Notes: generated from the sequence alone by a model not told the origin. A stretch of DNA of 14,622 nt from JBAZCO01 sp041654915 (GCA_041654915.1 JBAZCO010000034.1:1-14622); one strand, 5' to 3'. Positions 1 through 8,219 are shown, counted from the stretch's first letter. A program made the numbers and translations.

Positions 1-1902
1 AAGCAAGCGGTAAAGGAAAGCGAAAGCGTACTGCTTGCCACCGACCCCGACAGAGAGGGCGAGGCAATAAGCTGGCATCTTGCACAAAACTTGAGCTTGG
101 AGAATGATAAAAACCGTATCGTATTTAACGAAATAAGTTCCAAAGCAGTAAAGCAGGCAATAGGCTCTGCCCGTGAAATAAATATGCGCCTTGTGGACGC
201 ACAACAGGCACGGCGGGTGCTTGACCGCTTGGTGGGCTATAAGGTTAGTCCCATACTTTCCCGCAAGATAAAGTCTGGGTTGTCGGGCGGACGGGTACAG
301 TCGGCGGCGCTCAAAATGGTGGTGGACCGTGAGCGGGAAATTAATGCATTCACACCCGAGGAGTATTGGCATCTTACCGCCTCTCTCACCAAAGACGAAT
401 CAAGAGCAAAGGAATTTAAGGCACTTCTTGCCGACCAAAAAGGCAAAAAAATAAAAATCACATCTAAAGACGAGTCGGACAAGGTGGTCAGCGAGCTAGA
501 CGGTGCAAGTTGGACGGTGGACAGCGTTAAGCGTGGGCTATCCAAATCTCGTCCTGCACCGCCGTTTATGACAAGCACATTGCAACAAGACGGTGTGCAA
601 AAGCTTGGGTTTACCGCCCCGCAGGTTATGCAGCTTGCGCAGCAGTTGTACGAGGGCATAGATATTCTTGGTGAAGGTCAAACGGCATTTGTAACTTATA
701 TTAGAACAGACAGCGTTAGAGTTGCTGCCGATATGCAGCAAGAAACTCTAAGGTATATAAGGGAAAATTATGGCGAGGAATATGCGCCCAAAAAGCCCAA
801 TTATTACACAACAAAATCACAAAATATGCAGGATGCGCACGAGGCAATCCGCCCAATTTCTCTAGAACGCACCCCCGAGAGCGTAAAGGACAAGCTTCCC
901 CGCAATCTTTTCCGCCTATATAAACTCATTTACGACAGATATATCGCAAGCCAAATGACCGATGCCGAGTACAACACCCTTACCGTAAGGGTGCAAGCGG
1001 ATACCGTTTCAGGCACAAATTATGGGTTTAAGCTTAGCGGAAAAACGTTGCTATTCAAGGGCTATACTACTGTTTATGAAAACGAGAAAAAGTCAGATGA
1101 TGAGTCGTCTGGCAATCTCCCCGACCTTCACGAGGGCGAGCCGCTAAGGTTTAAGGGCTTGAACGCCGAGCAGAAATTTACCAAGCCGCCGTCACGCTAT
1201 ACCGACTCCACACTAGTGAAAGCAATGGAGCAAAACGGTATTGGGCGTCCGTCCACATACGCATCTGTTATTGGAGTGCTAAGCAAGCGGGAATACACGG
1301 TAAAAGAGCAAAAACTCATCAAGCCAACCGCTCTGGGCGAAACGGTTACAGAGTTTATGGAGAGCTTCTTTAGTAATATTGTGGACACGGGCTTTACCGC
1401 CGATATGGAGAACAAGCTTGACAAAATTGAGCAGGGCGCAAAGTGGCAGAAGATTATTGCCGACTTTTATCCAGGCTTTTCCGCCGATGTGATAAAGGCG
1501 CAAACAAACGACAAAAAGATGCAAGTACCCGTGGTGGTAAGTGATGTTATTTGCGAGAAGTGCGGGGCAAATATGGTTTATAAGGACGGCAGATACGGCA
1601 AATTTTTAGCCTGTCCCAACTATCCCCGTTGCCGTAATGTAAAGAGCATAGCCGAGCTGGTTGGGGTGTGTCCGCAGTGCGGAGGCAGCATAACCAAGTG
1701 CTATTCAAAGGCGGGCAAGATATTCTATGGCTGCTCCAACTATCCCAAGTGCAAGTTTATGTCGTGGAAGATTCCTGCGCCAATATTCTGTCCCAAATGT
1801 TCGGGTACAATGCATATTTCGGAGACGGGCAGCAAGGAGCGCTATGTGTGCATCAACCACGCTTGCCGCCACACAATCTTGGTAAATGAAGACAAGAATT
1901 AA
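1..1902 (+). CDS. topA: DNA topoisomerase I (type IA), 5'-truncated by window edge
   Basis: Relaxes negatively supercoiled DNA by transient single-strand cleavage. The reading frame is open from base 1, so the gene begins upstream; by comparison with Bacillus-type TopA about 80-100 N-terminal residues are missing. The metal-binding TOPRIM motif DPDREGE is encoded at 43-63. The catalytic tyrosine lies in TYIRTDS, with its codon at 697-699. The AxRPI-type motif follows near 840-855, and RPSTYASVI near 1246. The C-terminus has three four-cysteine zinc ribbons between about 1552 and 1866 (CEKCG...CPNYPRC, CPQCG...CSNYPKC, CPKCS...CINHAC), as in Firmicutes TopA. The last 17 bases overlap trmFO. 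Identity is very secure; only the start is unseen. Confidence 0.97.
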   Translation, partial: KQAVKESESVLLATDPDREGEAISWHLAQNLSLENDKNRIVFNEISSKAVKQAIGSAREINMRLVDAQQARRVLDRLVGYKVSPILSRKIKSGLSGGRVQSAALKMVVDREREINAFTPEEYWHLTASLTKDESRAKEFKALLADQKGKKIKITSKDESDKVVSELDGASWTVDSVKRGLSKSRPAPPFMTSTLQQDGVQKLGFTAPQVMQLAQQLYEGIDILGEGQTAFVTYIRTDSVRVAADMQQETLRYIRENYGEEYAPKKPNYYTTKSQNMQDAHEAIRPISLERTPESVKDKLPRNLFRLYKLIYDRYIASQMTDAEYNTLTVRVQADTVSGTNYGFKLSGKTLLFKGYTTVYENEKKSDDESSGNLPDLHEGEPLRFKGLNAEQKFTKPPSRYTDSTLVKAMEQNGIGRPSTYASVIGVLSKREYTVKEQKLIKPTALGETVTEFMESFFSNIVDTGFTADMENKLDKIEQGAKWQKIIADFYPGFSADVIKAQTNDKKMQVPVVVSDVICEKCGANMVYKDGRYGKFLACPNYPRCRNVKSIAELVGVCPQCGGSITKCYSKAGKIFYGCSNYPKCKFMSWKIPAPIFCPKCSGTMHISETGSKERYVCINHACRHTILVNEDKN

Positions 1903-3181
1903 AGTAATAGGCGCAGGTTTTGCAGGCGCAGAGGCGGCTTACCGCTTGTTAACAGAGGGCTTTTCCGTTGATTTATATGAGATGCGCCCAAATAAAATGA
2001 CCCCTGCCCACCACACGGGCGGCATTGCAGAGCCTGTATGCAGCAATAGTTTCAAGAGCAAGGATAGAGCCACAGCTCAAGGCTTGCTCAAGGCGGAGAT
2101 GAGGGAGCTTGACTCCGTTGTCTTGCGTGCGGCAGATAGGAGTGCCGTACCTGCCGGCGGAGCTTTGGCGGTAGACAGGGAGCTATTTTCGGCAAATATT
2201 CAAGAAATATTGTTAGGTTTCCCACGCTTGCGAATTATAAGGGAAGAAGCGGTAACAATAGACGATTATACAATAGTCGCATCAGGACCGCTGACATCAG
2301 ACACGCTTGCGGCAGAAATCATTAGCCTTACCGGACGGGAAGGGTTGGCATTTTATGATGCCGCCGCCCCCATTGTCACAGCGGAGTCGGTAGATATGTC
2401 CAAAGCGTACTATATGAGCCGTTATGGAAAAGGCGATGCCGACTACCTTAACTGCCCTATGAGTCGTGAGGAGTATCAACAATTTTACCAAGCGTTGGTG
2501 TCTGCCCGCACAGTTATATTAAAGGACTTTGAAAAGGGAGATGTGTTTGAGGGATGTTTGCCGCTAGAAGTAATGGCAAAACGGGGAGAGGATACACTTC
2601 GCTTTGGAGCGTTCAAACCCGTGGGGTTGTCCTTAGAGGGAGAAAGAGCGTATGCCGTGTTGCAACTTAGGAAAGAAAATGTGCAAGGCACATTATTTAA
2701 TCTTGTTGGCTGCCAAACAAATCTTGCCTTCCCCGAGCAGAAACGGGTGTTTAGCTTGATTTCCGCCCTTAAAGGAGCGGAGTTTGTGCGCTATGGCGTT
2801 ATGCACCGCAATACCTTTATAGACAGTCCCGCATTGTTAACCGAGCATTTTAATATGAAAGAGCGCCAATCTGTATTTTTTGCGGGGCAGCTCACAGGTG
2901 TGGAAGGATATATGGAGAGTGCGGCAAGCGGAATAATTGCAGGCATAAATATGGCACGGCTTGTGCGTGGGGAGCAGCTTCTGCCACTTCCCTCAACAAC
3001 TATGGTGGGCAGTTTGGCAAGGTATATCTCCACCTCGAGCAAGGACTTTCAGCCAATGCACGCAAGCTTTGAGCTTGTGCCGCCGCTAAGCGAAAAAATA
3101 AAAGATAAAAAGCAAAGGAAAATCGCCTATGCAAATCGTGCGATTAATGATATAATAAAATATAGAGCATTTTTAAAATGA
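1886..3181 (+). CDS. trmFO: Methylenetetrahydrofolate-tRNA-(uracil-5-)-methyltransferase TrmFO
   Basis: Cytosolic FAD-dependent enzyme that makes 5-methyluridine at position 54 of tRNA, using methylenetetrahydrofolate as carbon donor. The protein has 431 residues, close to the family norm. The FAD-binding GAGFAG glycine motif is at residues 9-14. Cys52 (in EPVCSNSFKS) and Cys224 (in FEGCLPLE) sit where the two functional cysteines of Bacillus subtilis TrmFO (Cys53, Cys226) are expected. The start is fixed: an in-frame TAA (1883-1885) directly precedes the ATG, and the glycine motif begins eight residues later. No Shine-Dalgarno is visible and the gene overlaps topA by 17 bases, so translation is probably coupled to topA. 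topA-trmFO adjacency is typical of Firmicutes. The glyA product downstream supplies the same folate cofactor pool. Confidence 0.97.
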   Translation: MKTRIKVIGAGFAGAEAAYRLLTEGFSVDLYEMRPNKMTPAHHTGGIAEPVCSNSFKSKDRATAQGLLKAEMRELDSVVLRAADRSAVPAGGALAVDRELFSANIQEILLGFPRLRIIREEAVTIDDYTIVASGPLTSDTLAAEIISLTGREGLAFYDAAAPIVTAESVDMSKAYYMSRYGKGDADYLNCPMSREEYQQFYQALVSARTVILKDFEKGDVFEGCLPLEVMAKRGEDTLRFGAFKPVGLSLEGERAYAVLQLRKENVQGTLFNLVGCQTNLAFPEQKRVFSLISALKGAEFVRYGVMHRNTFIDSPALLTEHFNMKERQSVFFAGQLTGVEGYMESAASGIIAGINMARLVRGEQLLPLPSTTMVGSLARYISTSSKDFQPMHASFELVPPLSEKIKDKKQRKIAYANRAINDIIKYRAFLK

Positions 3182-3205
3182 TATAATTAAAGATGATGAT
3201 ATAAT
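3148..3205 (+). promoter_or_regulatory. Three TGATATAAT copies (extended -10-like) before hslV
   Basis: The 9-mer TGATATAAT occurs at 3148-3156, 3179-3187 and 3197-3205, spanning the end of trmFO and the trmFO-hslV gap. Each copy reads TG-N-TATAAT, the extended -10 element of housekeeping sigma factors. None has a good -35 at 17 bases. The last copy would place a transcript start about 25 bases before hslV. Inferred to be an internal promoter for hslVU onward. The region is AT-rich, so some copies may be chance. Confidence 0.45.
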
Positions 3206-3223
3206 AGACTATAAATCAATATC

Positions 3224-3230
3224 GAGAGGT
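3224..3230 (+). promoter_or_regulatory. Ribosome binding site deciding the hslV start
   Basis: GAGAGGT lies 8 bases before the ATG at 3239 but 14 before the second in-frame ATG at 3245. The spacing favours 3239 as the start. Confidence 0.6.
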
Positions 3231-3238
3231 ATATAATT

Positions 3239-3772
3239 ATGAATATGAAAGCCACGACCATATGCGCCGTAAAAAGAGACGGCATTACCGCTGTCGCAGG
3301 AGACGGGCAGGTAACAATGGGCGAAAGTATAATTCTTAAAGGAAACGCAGTAAAAGTTAAGCGATTGTATGACAATAAAGTAGTGGTAGGGTTTGCAGGC
3401 TCTGTAAGCGACGCATTTACTTTGTCGGAGAAGTTTGAGGAGATGCTGCAAAAATATTCGGGCAATCTTATGCGCAGCGCAGTCGAGCTTGCCGAGGAAT
3501 GGCGCAAGGGCAATATGATGCGCAACCTAGAGGCAATGCTAATAATAGCTGACAAGGAAAACTTGCTCATAGTGAGCGGCAACGGCAATGTTATAGACCC
3601 CGAGGAGGGGGTGTGCGCCATAGGCAGCGGCGGCAACTATGCGTTGGCGGCGGCTAGGGCGCTTTTGGAAAACACCACGCTAACCGCCGAGCAAATCGCA
3701 AGGCGCAGTATGAAAATAGCCGCCGACCTTTGTGTGTTTACCAACCACAATATTACGGTAGAACTTGTGTAA
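3239..3772 (+). CDS. hslV: ATP-dependent protease proteolytic subunit HslV
   Basis: Peptidase subunit of the cytosolic HslUV (ClpYQ) proteasome-like protease, an N-terminal nucleophile hydrolase that forms a double hexamer capped by HslU. The product is 177 residues, the usual size. The conserved TTI start of mature HslV is at residues 6-8, followed by GDGQVTMG and VVVGFAGSVSDAF. The catalytic Thr would be Thr6 (codon 3254-3256), preceded by the short propeptide MNMKA, which must be removed. ATG 3245 (MKA before TTI) is an alternative start with poorer ribosome-site spacing. The residue after Met1 is Asn, so the N-terminal serine reported for Bacillus ClpQ/CodW is not available here. The stop overlaps the hslU ribosome site. 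Identity is secure. Confidence 0.96.
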   Translation: MNMKATTICAVKRDGITAVAGDGQVTMGESIILKGNAVKVKRLYDNKVVVGFAGSVSDAFTLSEKFEEMLQKYSGNLMRSAVELAEEWRKGNMMRNLEAMLIIADKENLLIVSGNGNVIDPEEGVCAIGSGGNYALAAARALLENTTLTAEQIARRSMKIAADLCVFTNHNITVELV

Positions 3773-3778
3773 GGAGGT
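3771..3778 (+). promoter_or_regulatory. Strong ribosome binding site of hslU, overlapping the hslV stop
   Basis: AAGGAGGT uses the last two bases of the hslV TAA and lies 8 bases before the ATG at 3787. It fixes the hslU start there rather than at the in-frame ATG at 3730 inside hslV. Coupled, stoichiometric translation of the two subunits is likely. Confidence 0.85.
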
Positions 3779-3786
3779 ATAAAAAA

Positions 3787-5100
3787 ATGGACTTGAACCC
3801 CAAACAAATAGTAATTGAGTTAGATAGATATATAATAGGGCAAGACGCAGCCAAGCGTGCGGTTGCGGTAGCCTTGAGAAACCGTTACCGCCGTTCACAA
3901 CTTCCGCAAGAAGTGCGTGACGAAATCACTCCTAAGAATATCATTATGAAAGGTCCTACGGGTGTTGGCAAAACCGAGATAGCCAGACGCCTTGCACGGT
4001 TGGTTGCCGCACCGTTTGTAAAAGTGGAGGCTACCAAGTTTACCGAGGTTGGCTATGTTGGACGAGATGTAGAGTCAATGATACGGGATTTAGTCACGGT
4101 TGCAATACGGCTTGTACGAGAGGAAAAAATTGCCGAAGTTGAGCCAAAGGCAAGAGAGGCGGCAGAAAAAAAGATAATAGACGCACTACTTCCTGTAAAA
4201 AAGAAAGCTCATAAAGACACTCCCGAGCAAGAGCTTAGGCAACAGTTAACAGAGGAGTTTAAGTCGGGCAAACTTGACAAGATTCCCTTAGAGCTTGAAG
4301 TTGAAGAATCGCCCAAGTCCTTACAGCTAGGCGCTATTGGCGGCGGCAATGATAATAATGTGGGTGACTTTTTTGGCAGTATTCTACCCAAAAGGCGCAA
4401 AAGGCGTAAGATGAGCGTAAAAGACGCATATGACCACTTCACCAATGAGGAGGCAAACAAGCTTGTTGATACAGATTCAATTAATGCCGAGGGTTTGCGC
4501 CGTGCCGAACAGGACGGAATAATTTTTATTGATGAGATAGATAAGATTGCCAGCCGTGGCAAGGTGGGCGGTCCAGATGTTTCCCGTGAAGGGGTACAGC
4601 GTGACATTCTGCCTTTGGTAGAGGGGTCTACGGTATCCACCAAGTACGGCAACCTAAAAACAGATTATATCCTGTTTATTGCTGCGGGAGCGTTCCATAT
4701 CTCTAAGGTAAGCGACTTGATTCCCGAATTGCAAGGGCGTTTCCCCGTCACGGTGGAACTCTTGAGCCTTACCGAACAGGACTTCATCAAGATACTAAAA
4801 GAGCCGGACAACGCTATCATAATGCAATATTCTGCGCTGCTCAAAGTGGATAATATTGATTTGAAGTTTACTGACGAGGCAATTAACGAAATGGCACGCA
4901 TTGCGTTTTTGGAGAACGAAAACAACGAAAACATTGGCGCAAGGCGGCTGCATACCGTTATGGAAATGTTGCTAGAGGACATCAGCTTTAACGCAAGCGG
5001 CAACCACGATATAGTGGAACTTATCATAGATAAAAAATATGTAGCCGAACATCTGGACAAGGCAATAAAATCGCTTAATCTAAAGAAATATATTTTGTAG
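3787..5100 (+). CDS. hslU: ATP-dependent protease ATPase subunit HslU
   Basis: AAA+ unfoldase that feeds substrates into HslV. The product is 437 residues (E. coli HslU is 443). Walker A GPTGVGKT is at residues 56-63, the pore loop GYVG at 89-92, a charged intermediate domain at about 105-235, Walker B IIFIDEID at 245-252, an arginine-finger region around QGRFPVTVE (316-324), and sensor-2 GARRLH at 384-389. The C-terminus ends in KKYIL, resembling the conserved SRFIL tail that docks into HslV. The start is ATG 3787, set by the AAGGAGGT site overlapping the hslV stop. In Bacillus the next gene would be codY; here hisS follows after 7 bases. All key residues are present, so it should be active. 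Confidence 0.97.
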   Translation: MDLNPKQIVIELDRYIIGQDAAKRAVAVALRNRYRRSQLPQEVRDEITPKNIIMKGPTGVGKTEIARRLARLVAAPFVKVEATKFTEVGYVGRDVESMIRDLVTVAIRLVREEKIAEVEPKAREAAEKKIIDALLPVKKKAHKDTPEQELRQQLTEEFKSGKLDKIPLELEVEESPKSLQLGAIGGGNDNNVGDFFGSILPKRRKRRKMSVKDAYDHFTNEEANKLVDTDSINAEGLRRAEQDGIIFIDEIDKIASRGKVGGPDVSREGVQRDILPLVEGSTVSTKYGNLKTDYILFIAAGAFHISKVSDLIPELQGRFPVTVELLSLTEQDFIKILKEPDNAIIMQYSALLKVDNIDLKFTDEAINEMARIAFLENENNENIGARRLHTVMEMLLEDISFNASGNHDIVELIIDKKYVAEHLDKAIKSLNLKKYIL

Positions 5101-5107
5101 GTTCAAT

Positions 5108-6355
5108 ATGATAAATATACCTAAAGGCACAAAGGATGTACTTCCCGCCGAAAGCGGCAAGTGGCACTTTATAGAAGATAGAATTCGTGCGGTTGCGGCG
5201 GTTTTTGGCTTGAAAGAAATCCGCACACCCACATTTGAGCATACCGAACTGTTTTTGCGTGGAGTGGGAGAAACCACCGATATCGTCAACAAGGAGATGT
5301 ATACCTTTATCGACAAGGGCGGCAGAAGTATCACCCTCAAGCCCGAGGGGACAGCGGGGGTTGCCCGTGCTTACATAGAGGCAGGGCTATCCGAGAGCGC
5401 CCAACCCGTAAAAATGTATTATCTCACCCCCGTATTTCGCTATGAGCGTCCGCAGGCGGGCAGGTTGCGTGAGCACCACCAATTTGGTGTGGAGATATAT
5501 GGCAGTGCAAGCCCTCTTGCCGATGCCGAGGCTATATTGATAGCAAAAGCGGTATTTGATAAAATAGGTATCACAGGTTTAAGCTTGCGTATAAACAACA
5601 TAGGCTGTTCGGAGTGCCGCCCTCATTATAATCAAACTCTTGTTGCCTACTACGAAAGCAAAATTGATTCCCTATGCCCGTTATGCAAAGAGCGGCTCTA
5701 TAAGAATCCTTTAAGATTGCTAGACTGCAAGGAGGCGACTTGTATCAAAATAAACAAGGACGCCCCCAAAACATTGGAGCATCTTTGTGCAAATTGTGAG
5801 GAGCATCACGCAAAACTTAAAGACACGCTCACCGCTGTTGATGTTAGTTTTGCAGAGGACTCTGGCATTGTGCGTGGGCTTGACTACTATACGGGTACGG
5901 TGTTTGAGTTTATCACATCGGCAATAGGGGCGCAAGGCACGGTGTGCGGCGGAGGGCGCTATGACAATCTTGTTGCCGAAGTGGGCGGCAAATCTACCCC
6001 CGCAGTAGGGTTTGGTATGGGGTTAGAACGGTTAATAATGGTAGCCGAGGCTACGGGAATTGCCTTAAAAGGTGATAATCCTCCCGATATTTATATTGCG
6101 CCGCAGGGCAAGGAGCTTTATCTTTTGGCATACAAGCTAACCAACGACCTTAGAGCATTGGAACTAAAGGCAGAAACCGACCTTGTTGAAAGGAGCGTAA
6201 AAGCGCAAATGCGCTATGCGGGGAAAATTGGTGCAAGGTATGCGGTAGTACTTGGCGAAAGCGAAAGAGCCACGGGGCTAGCAAGGGTGAAAAAAATGGA
6301 TGACGGCACAGAGCAAGAAGTAGAAATAAACCAAATTGCTAGGATAATTAACTAA
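5108..6355 (+). CDS. hisS: Histidine-tRNA ligase (HisRS)
   Basis: Class II synthetase that charges tRNA-His; a cytosolic homodimer. The product is 415 residues. The N-terminal IPKGTKDVLP is typical. Motif 2 is around FRYERPQAGRLREHHQFG (residues 110-127), the histidine-specific RGLDYYTG is at 256-263, and motif 3 GFGMGLERL is at 301-309. A C-terminal anticodon-binding domain follows from about 328. The insertion domain holds eight cysteines between residues 167 and 230, six of them in CSEC, CPLC and CANC pairs, suggestive of metal binding as in many clostridial HisRS. Only 7 bases separate it from hslU and no clear ribosome site is visible, so translation is probably coupled. There is no room for a T-box leader. 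Confidence 0.97.
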   Translation: MINIPKGTKDVLPAESGKWHFIEDRIRAVAAVFGLKEIRTPTFEHTELFLRGVGETTDIVNKEMYTFIDKGGRSITLKPEGTAGVARAYIEAGLSESAQPVKMYYLTPVFRYERPQAGRLREHHQFGVEIYGSASPLADAEAILIAKAVFDKIGITGLSLRINNIGCSECRPHYNQTLVAYYESKIDSLCPLCKERLYKNPLRLLDCKEATCIKINKDAPKTLEHLCANCEEHHAKLKDTLTAVDVSFAEDSGIVRGLDYYTGTVFEFITSAIGAQGTVCGGGRYDNLVAEVGGKSTPAVGFGMGLERLIMVAEATGIALKGDNPPDIYIAPQGKELYLLAYKLTNDLRALELKAETDLVERSVKAQMRYAGKIGARYAVVLGESERATGLARVKKMDDGTEQEVEINQIARIIN

Positions 6356-6431
6356 GATAACTAACAAACCAAATCACTATAACAAACAACAAACTCATTT
6401 TATAAGGATAAGAAAGACGGAGATAACTATT
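6356..6431 (+). other. hisS-aspS spacer: unstructured AC-rich leader
   Basis: This 76-base gap is rich in A and C, with repeated CAAAC/ACAAC words and almost no G before 6405. It holds the aspS ribosome site (ACGGAG region, about 6417-6422). I see no hairpin-plus-T-run terminator, no T-box and no convincing promoter. aspS is most likely co-transcribed with hisS. Confidence 0.5.
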
Positions 6432-8219
6432 ATGGCAGAATTCTTAAATGGATTAAATCGAACCAAAATGTGCGGGGAGTTTTCCGCAAAGGATATAGGC
6501 AAAAAGGCAGTCGTTATGGGCTTTGTTGCCAAGTATCGCAACTTGGGAATGATACAGTTTGTTGACTTGCGTGATAGGACGGGAATAGTACAGCTCTGCT
6601 TTTCTAGCGAGGAATTCCCTGGGGCATTTAGCAAATCTACACAAATAAGAAACGAGTTTGTGTTAGCGGCAAAGGGTAGAGTGCGCCCAAGAGGCGAAAA
6701 AAATATAAATCCCGCACTTGCCACAGGCGAGGTGGAAATACTCATTGAGGAGCTAAAAATACTTTCCGAGGCGGAAACGCCTCCCTTTAACATAGTTGAC
6801 GATGTAAAAGCATCCGAACAATTGCGGCTAAAATACCGCTATTTGGACTTACGCCGCCCCTCTTTGCAACGCATTCTTGCAGCACGGGCGCAGGTGGTTT
6901 CAGCTACAATTAATTATATGACAAAAAAGGGATATCTCTATGTAGAAACGCCCTTTTTGGGCAAGTCCACCCCCGAGGGCGCTCGTGACTATTTAGTGCC
7001 GTCAAGAACATTTCCAAGCAAATTTTACGCTTTGCCGCAGTCGCCGCAGTTATATAAACAGCTGCTTATGATTTCGGGATGCGATAAATATTTTCAAATT
7101 TCCAAGTGCTTTAGAGATGAGGACTTGCGGGCAAACCGTCAACCTGAGTTTACCCAAATCGATATAGAAAAAAGCTATGTGGACAGTATTGACGATGTTA
7201 TGAAAGATGCCGAGGGTTTGATTAGAGAACTCTTTAAGAAGGTAGCAGGGGTTACCATTCCCCGCAAAATTCGTAGGCTAAAATATGCAGAGGCTATTGA
7301 GAGGTTTGGCAGTGATAAGCCAGACACTCGTTTTGGTCTTGAACTTATAGATGTTACCAATGTAGTAAAGGATAGCGGGTTTGCCGTATTCGATAATTCC
7401 ACAAAACGGGGTATGAGTGTGCGGGCGATAAATGCAAAAGGCTTGTCTTGTCTCACCCGCAAAGAAATTGATGCTTACCAAGAGGTTGTGCGTGAGTATG
7501 GCGCAAAGGGGCTTGCTTATATTTCTATAAAGCCCGAAGGGATATCCTCACCTATCGCTAAGTTTTTAAACGAGGCAATGCTTAAAGAAATCATTGCCGC
7601 AGTGGGCGGAGAAACAGGAGATATCATCTTTTTTGTAGCGGATAAAAACAGTGTGGTCTTTGATGCGCTTGGCGCTTTAAGGCTGGCAATCGCCAAAAAA
7701 GAAAACTTGATAGACGAGAGTGTTTACGATATTCTTTGGGTCACGCACTTCCCGCTCTTTGAGTTTGACGAGGAGGAAAAGCGGCTAACAGCCAAACACC
7801 ACCCATTTACTAGTCCGCTAAATGAGCATATCAAATATATTGAAAAACGACCTCTAAAGGCACGGGCAAAAGCCTATGACCTTGTTATAAACGGGCAAGA
7901 GGCAGGCGGCGGCTCTATCCGTATACACTCACGAGATGTGCAGGAGAGAATGTTCCGTGCCATTGGGCTTAGTGAAAAGGATATAAACGAGAGGTTCGGC
8001 TTTTTTGTAGAGGCATTCCGCTACGGTGTACCGCCGCATGGCGGCATAGCCTTTGGGTTAGACAGGTTGGTTATGATTTTGACGGGTACAGATAATATTA
8101 AAGATGTTATTGCTTTCCCCAAAAACCAAAACGCCGCTTGTGTGATGACAGAAGCGCCGTCCGAAGTCGAGGACAATCAACTTGCAGAGCTTAAAATAAA
8201 AATAGACGACCAAAAATAA
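6432..8219 (+). CDS. aspS: Aspartate-tRNA ligase (AspRS), bacterial type
   Basis: Class II synthetase charging tRNA-Asp; 595 residues, normal for the bacterial form. Order: N-terminal OB-fold anticodon domain (about 10-115, with VDLRDRTGIVQL), flipping-loop region ETPFLGKSTPEGARDY (172-187), motif 2 around CFRDEDLRANRQPEFTQ (226-242), bacterial GAD insertion domain (about 285-420), GGGSIRIHSRD, and motif 3 GGIAFGLDRLVM near the C-terminus. In the anticodon domain, Leu38 (RNLG) and Lys90 (GEKNIN) match the residues I recall as typical of discriminating AspRS, where non-discriminating enzymes tend to have His and Gly. Specificity for tRNA-Asp alone is therefore inferred. Start ATG 6432 has a ribosome site about 9 bases upstream. 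Confidence 0.97.
   Translation: MAEFLNGLNRTKMCGEFSAKDIGKKAVVMGFVAKYRNLGMIQFVDLRDRTGIVQLCFSSEEFPGAFSKSTQIRNEFVLAAKGRVRPRGEKNINPALATGEVEILIEELKILSEAETPPFNIVDDVKASEQLRLKYRYLDLRRPSLQRILAARAQVVSATINYMTKKGYLYVETPFLGKSTPEGARDYLVPSRTFPSKFYALPQSPQLYKQLLMISGCDKYFQISKCFRDEDLRANRQPEFTQIDIEKSYVDSIDDVMKDAEGLIRELFKKVAGVTIPRKIRRLKYAEAIERFGSDKPDTRFGLELIDVTNVVKDSGFAVFDNSTKRGMSVRAINAKGLSCLTRKEIDAYQEVVREYGAKGLAYISIKPEGISSPIAKFLNEAMLKEIIAAVGGETGDIIFFVADKNSVVFDALGALRLAIAKKENLIDESVYDILWVTHFPLFEFDEEEKRLTAKHHPFTSPLNEHIKYIEKRPLKARAKAYDLVINGQEAGGGSIRIHSRDVQERMFRAIGLSEKDINERFGFFVEAFRYGVPPHGGIAFGLDRLVMILTGTDNIKDVIAFPKNQNAACVMTEAPSEVEDNQLAELKIKIDDQK

Noticed and set aside
237..659. 140-codon open frame on the minus strand inside topA
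   Set aside because: It lies wholly within a clearly coded gene, has no ribosome site or recognisable motif, and its composition reflects the opposite strand of topA codons.
1668..1889. 73-codon plus-strand frame in the topA zinc-ribbon region
   Set aside because: It is an out-of-frame reading of the Cys-rich topA tail, with no ribosome site; the topA frame carries all the conserved cysteines.
3187..3636. 149-codon minus-strand frame across hslV and its leader
   Set aside because: It is antisense to conserved HslV sequence; its Ser/Leu/Pro-rich, low-complexity product is typical of a shadow frame.
3730..3786. N-terminal extension of HslU from ATG 3730
   Set aside because: It lies inside hslV, adds residues absent from the family, and the strong AAGGAGGT site points to ATG 3787.
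4209..5060. Two long minus-strand frames inside hslU
   Set aside because: Both oppose intact HslU motifs and have no family resemblance or start signals.
6356..6431. Possible T-box or terminator in the hisS-aspS gap
   Set aside because: No stable hairpin, T-run or T-box core is visible; the sequence is AC-rich and looks unstructured.
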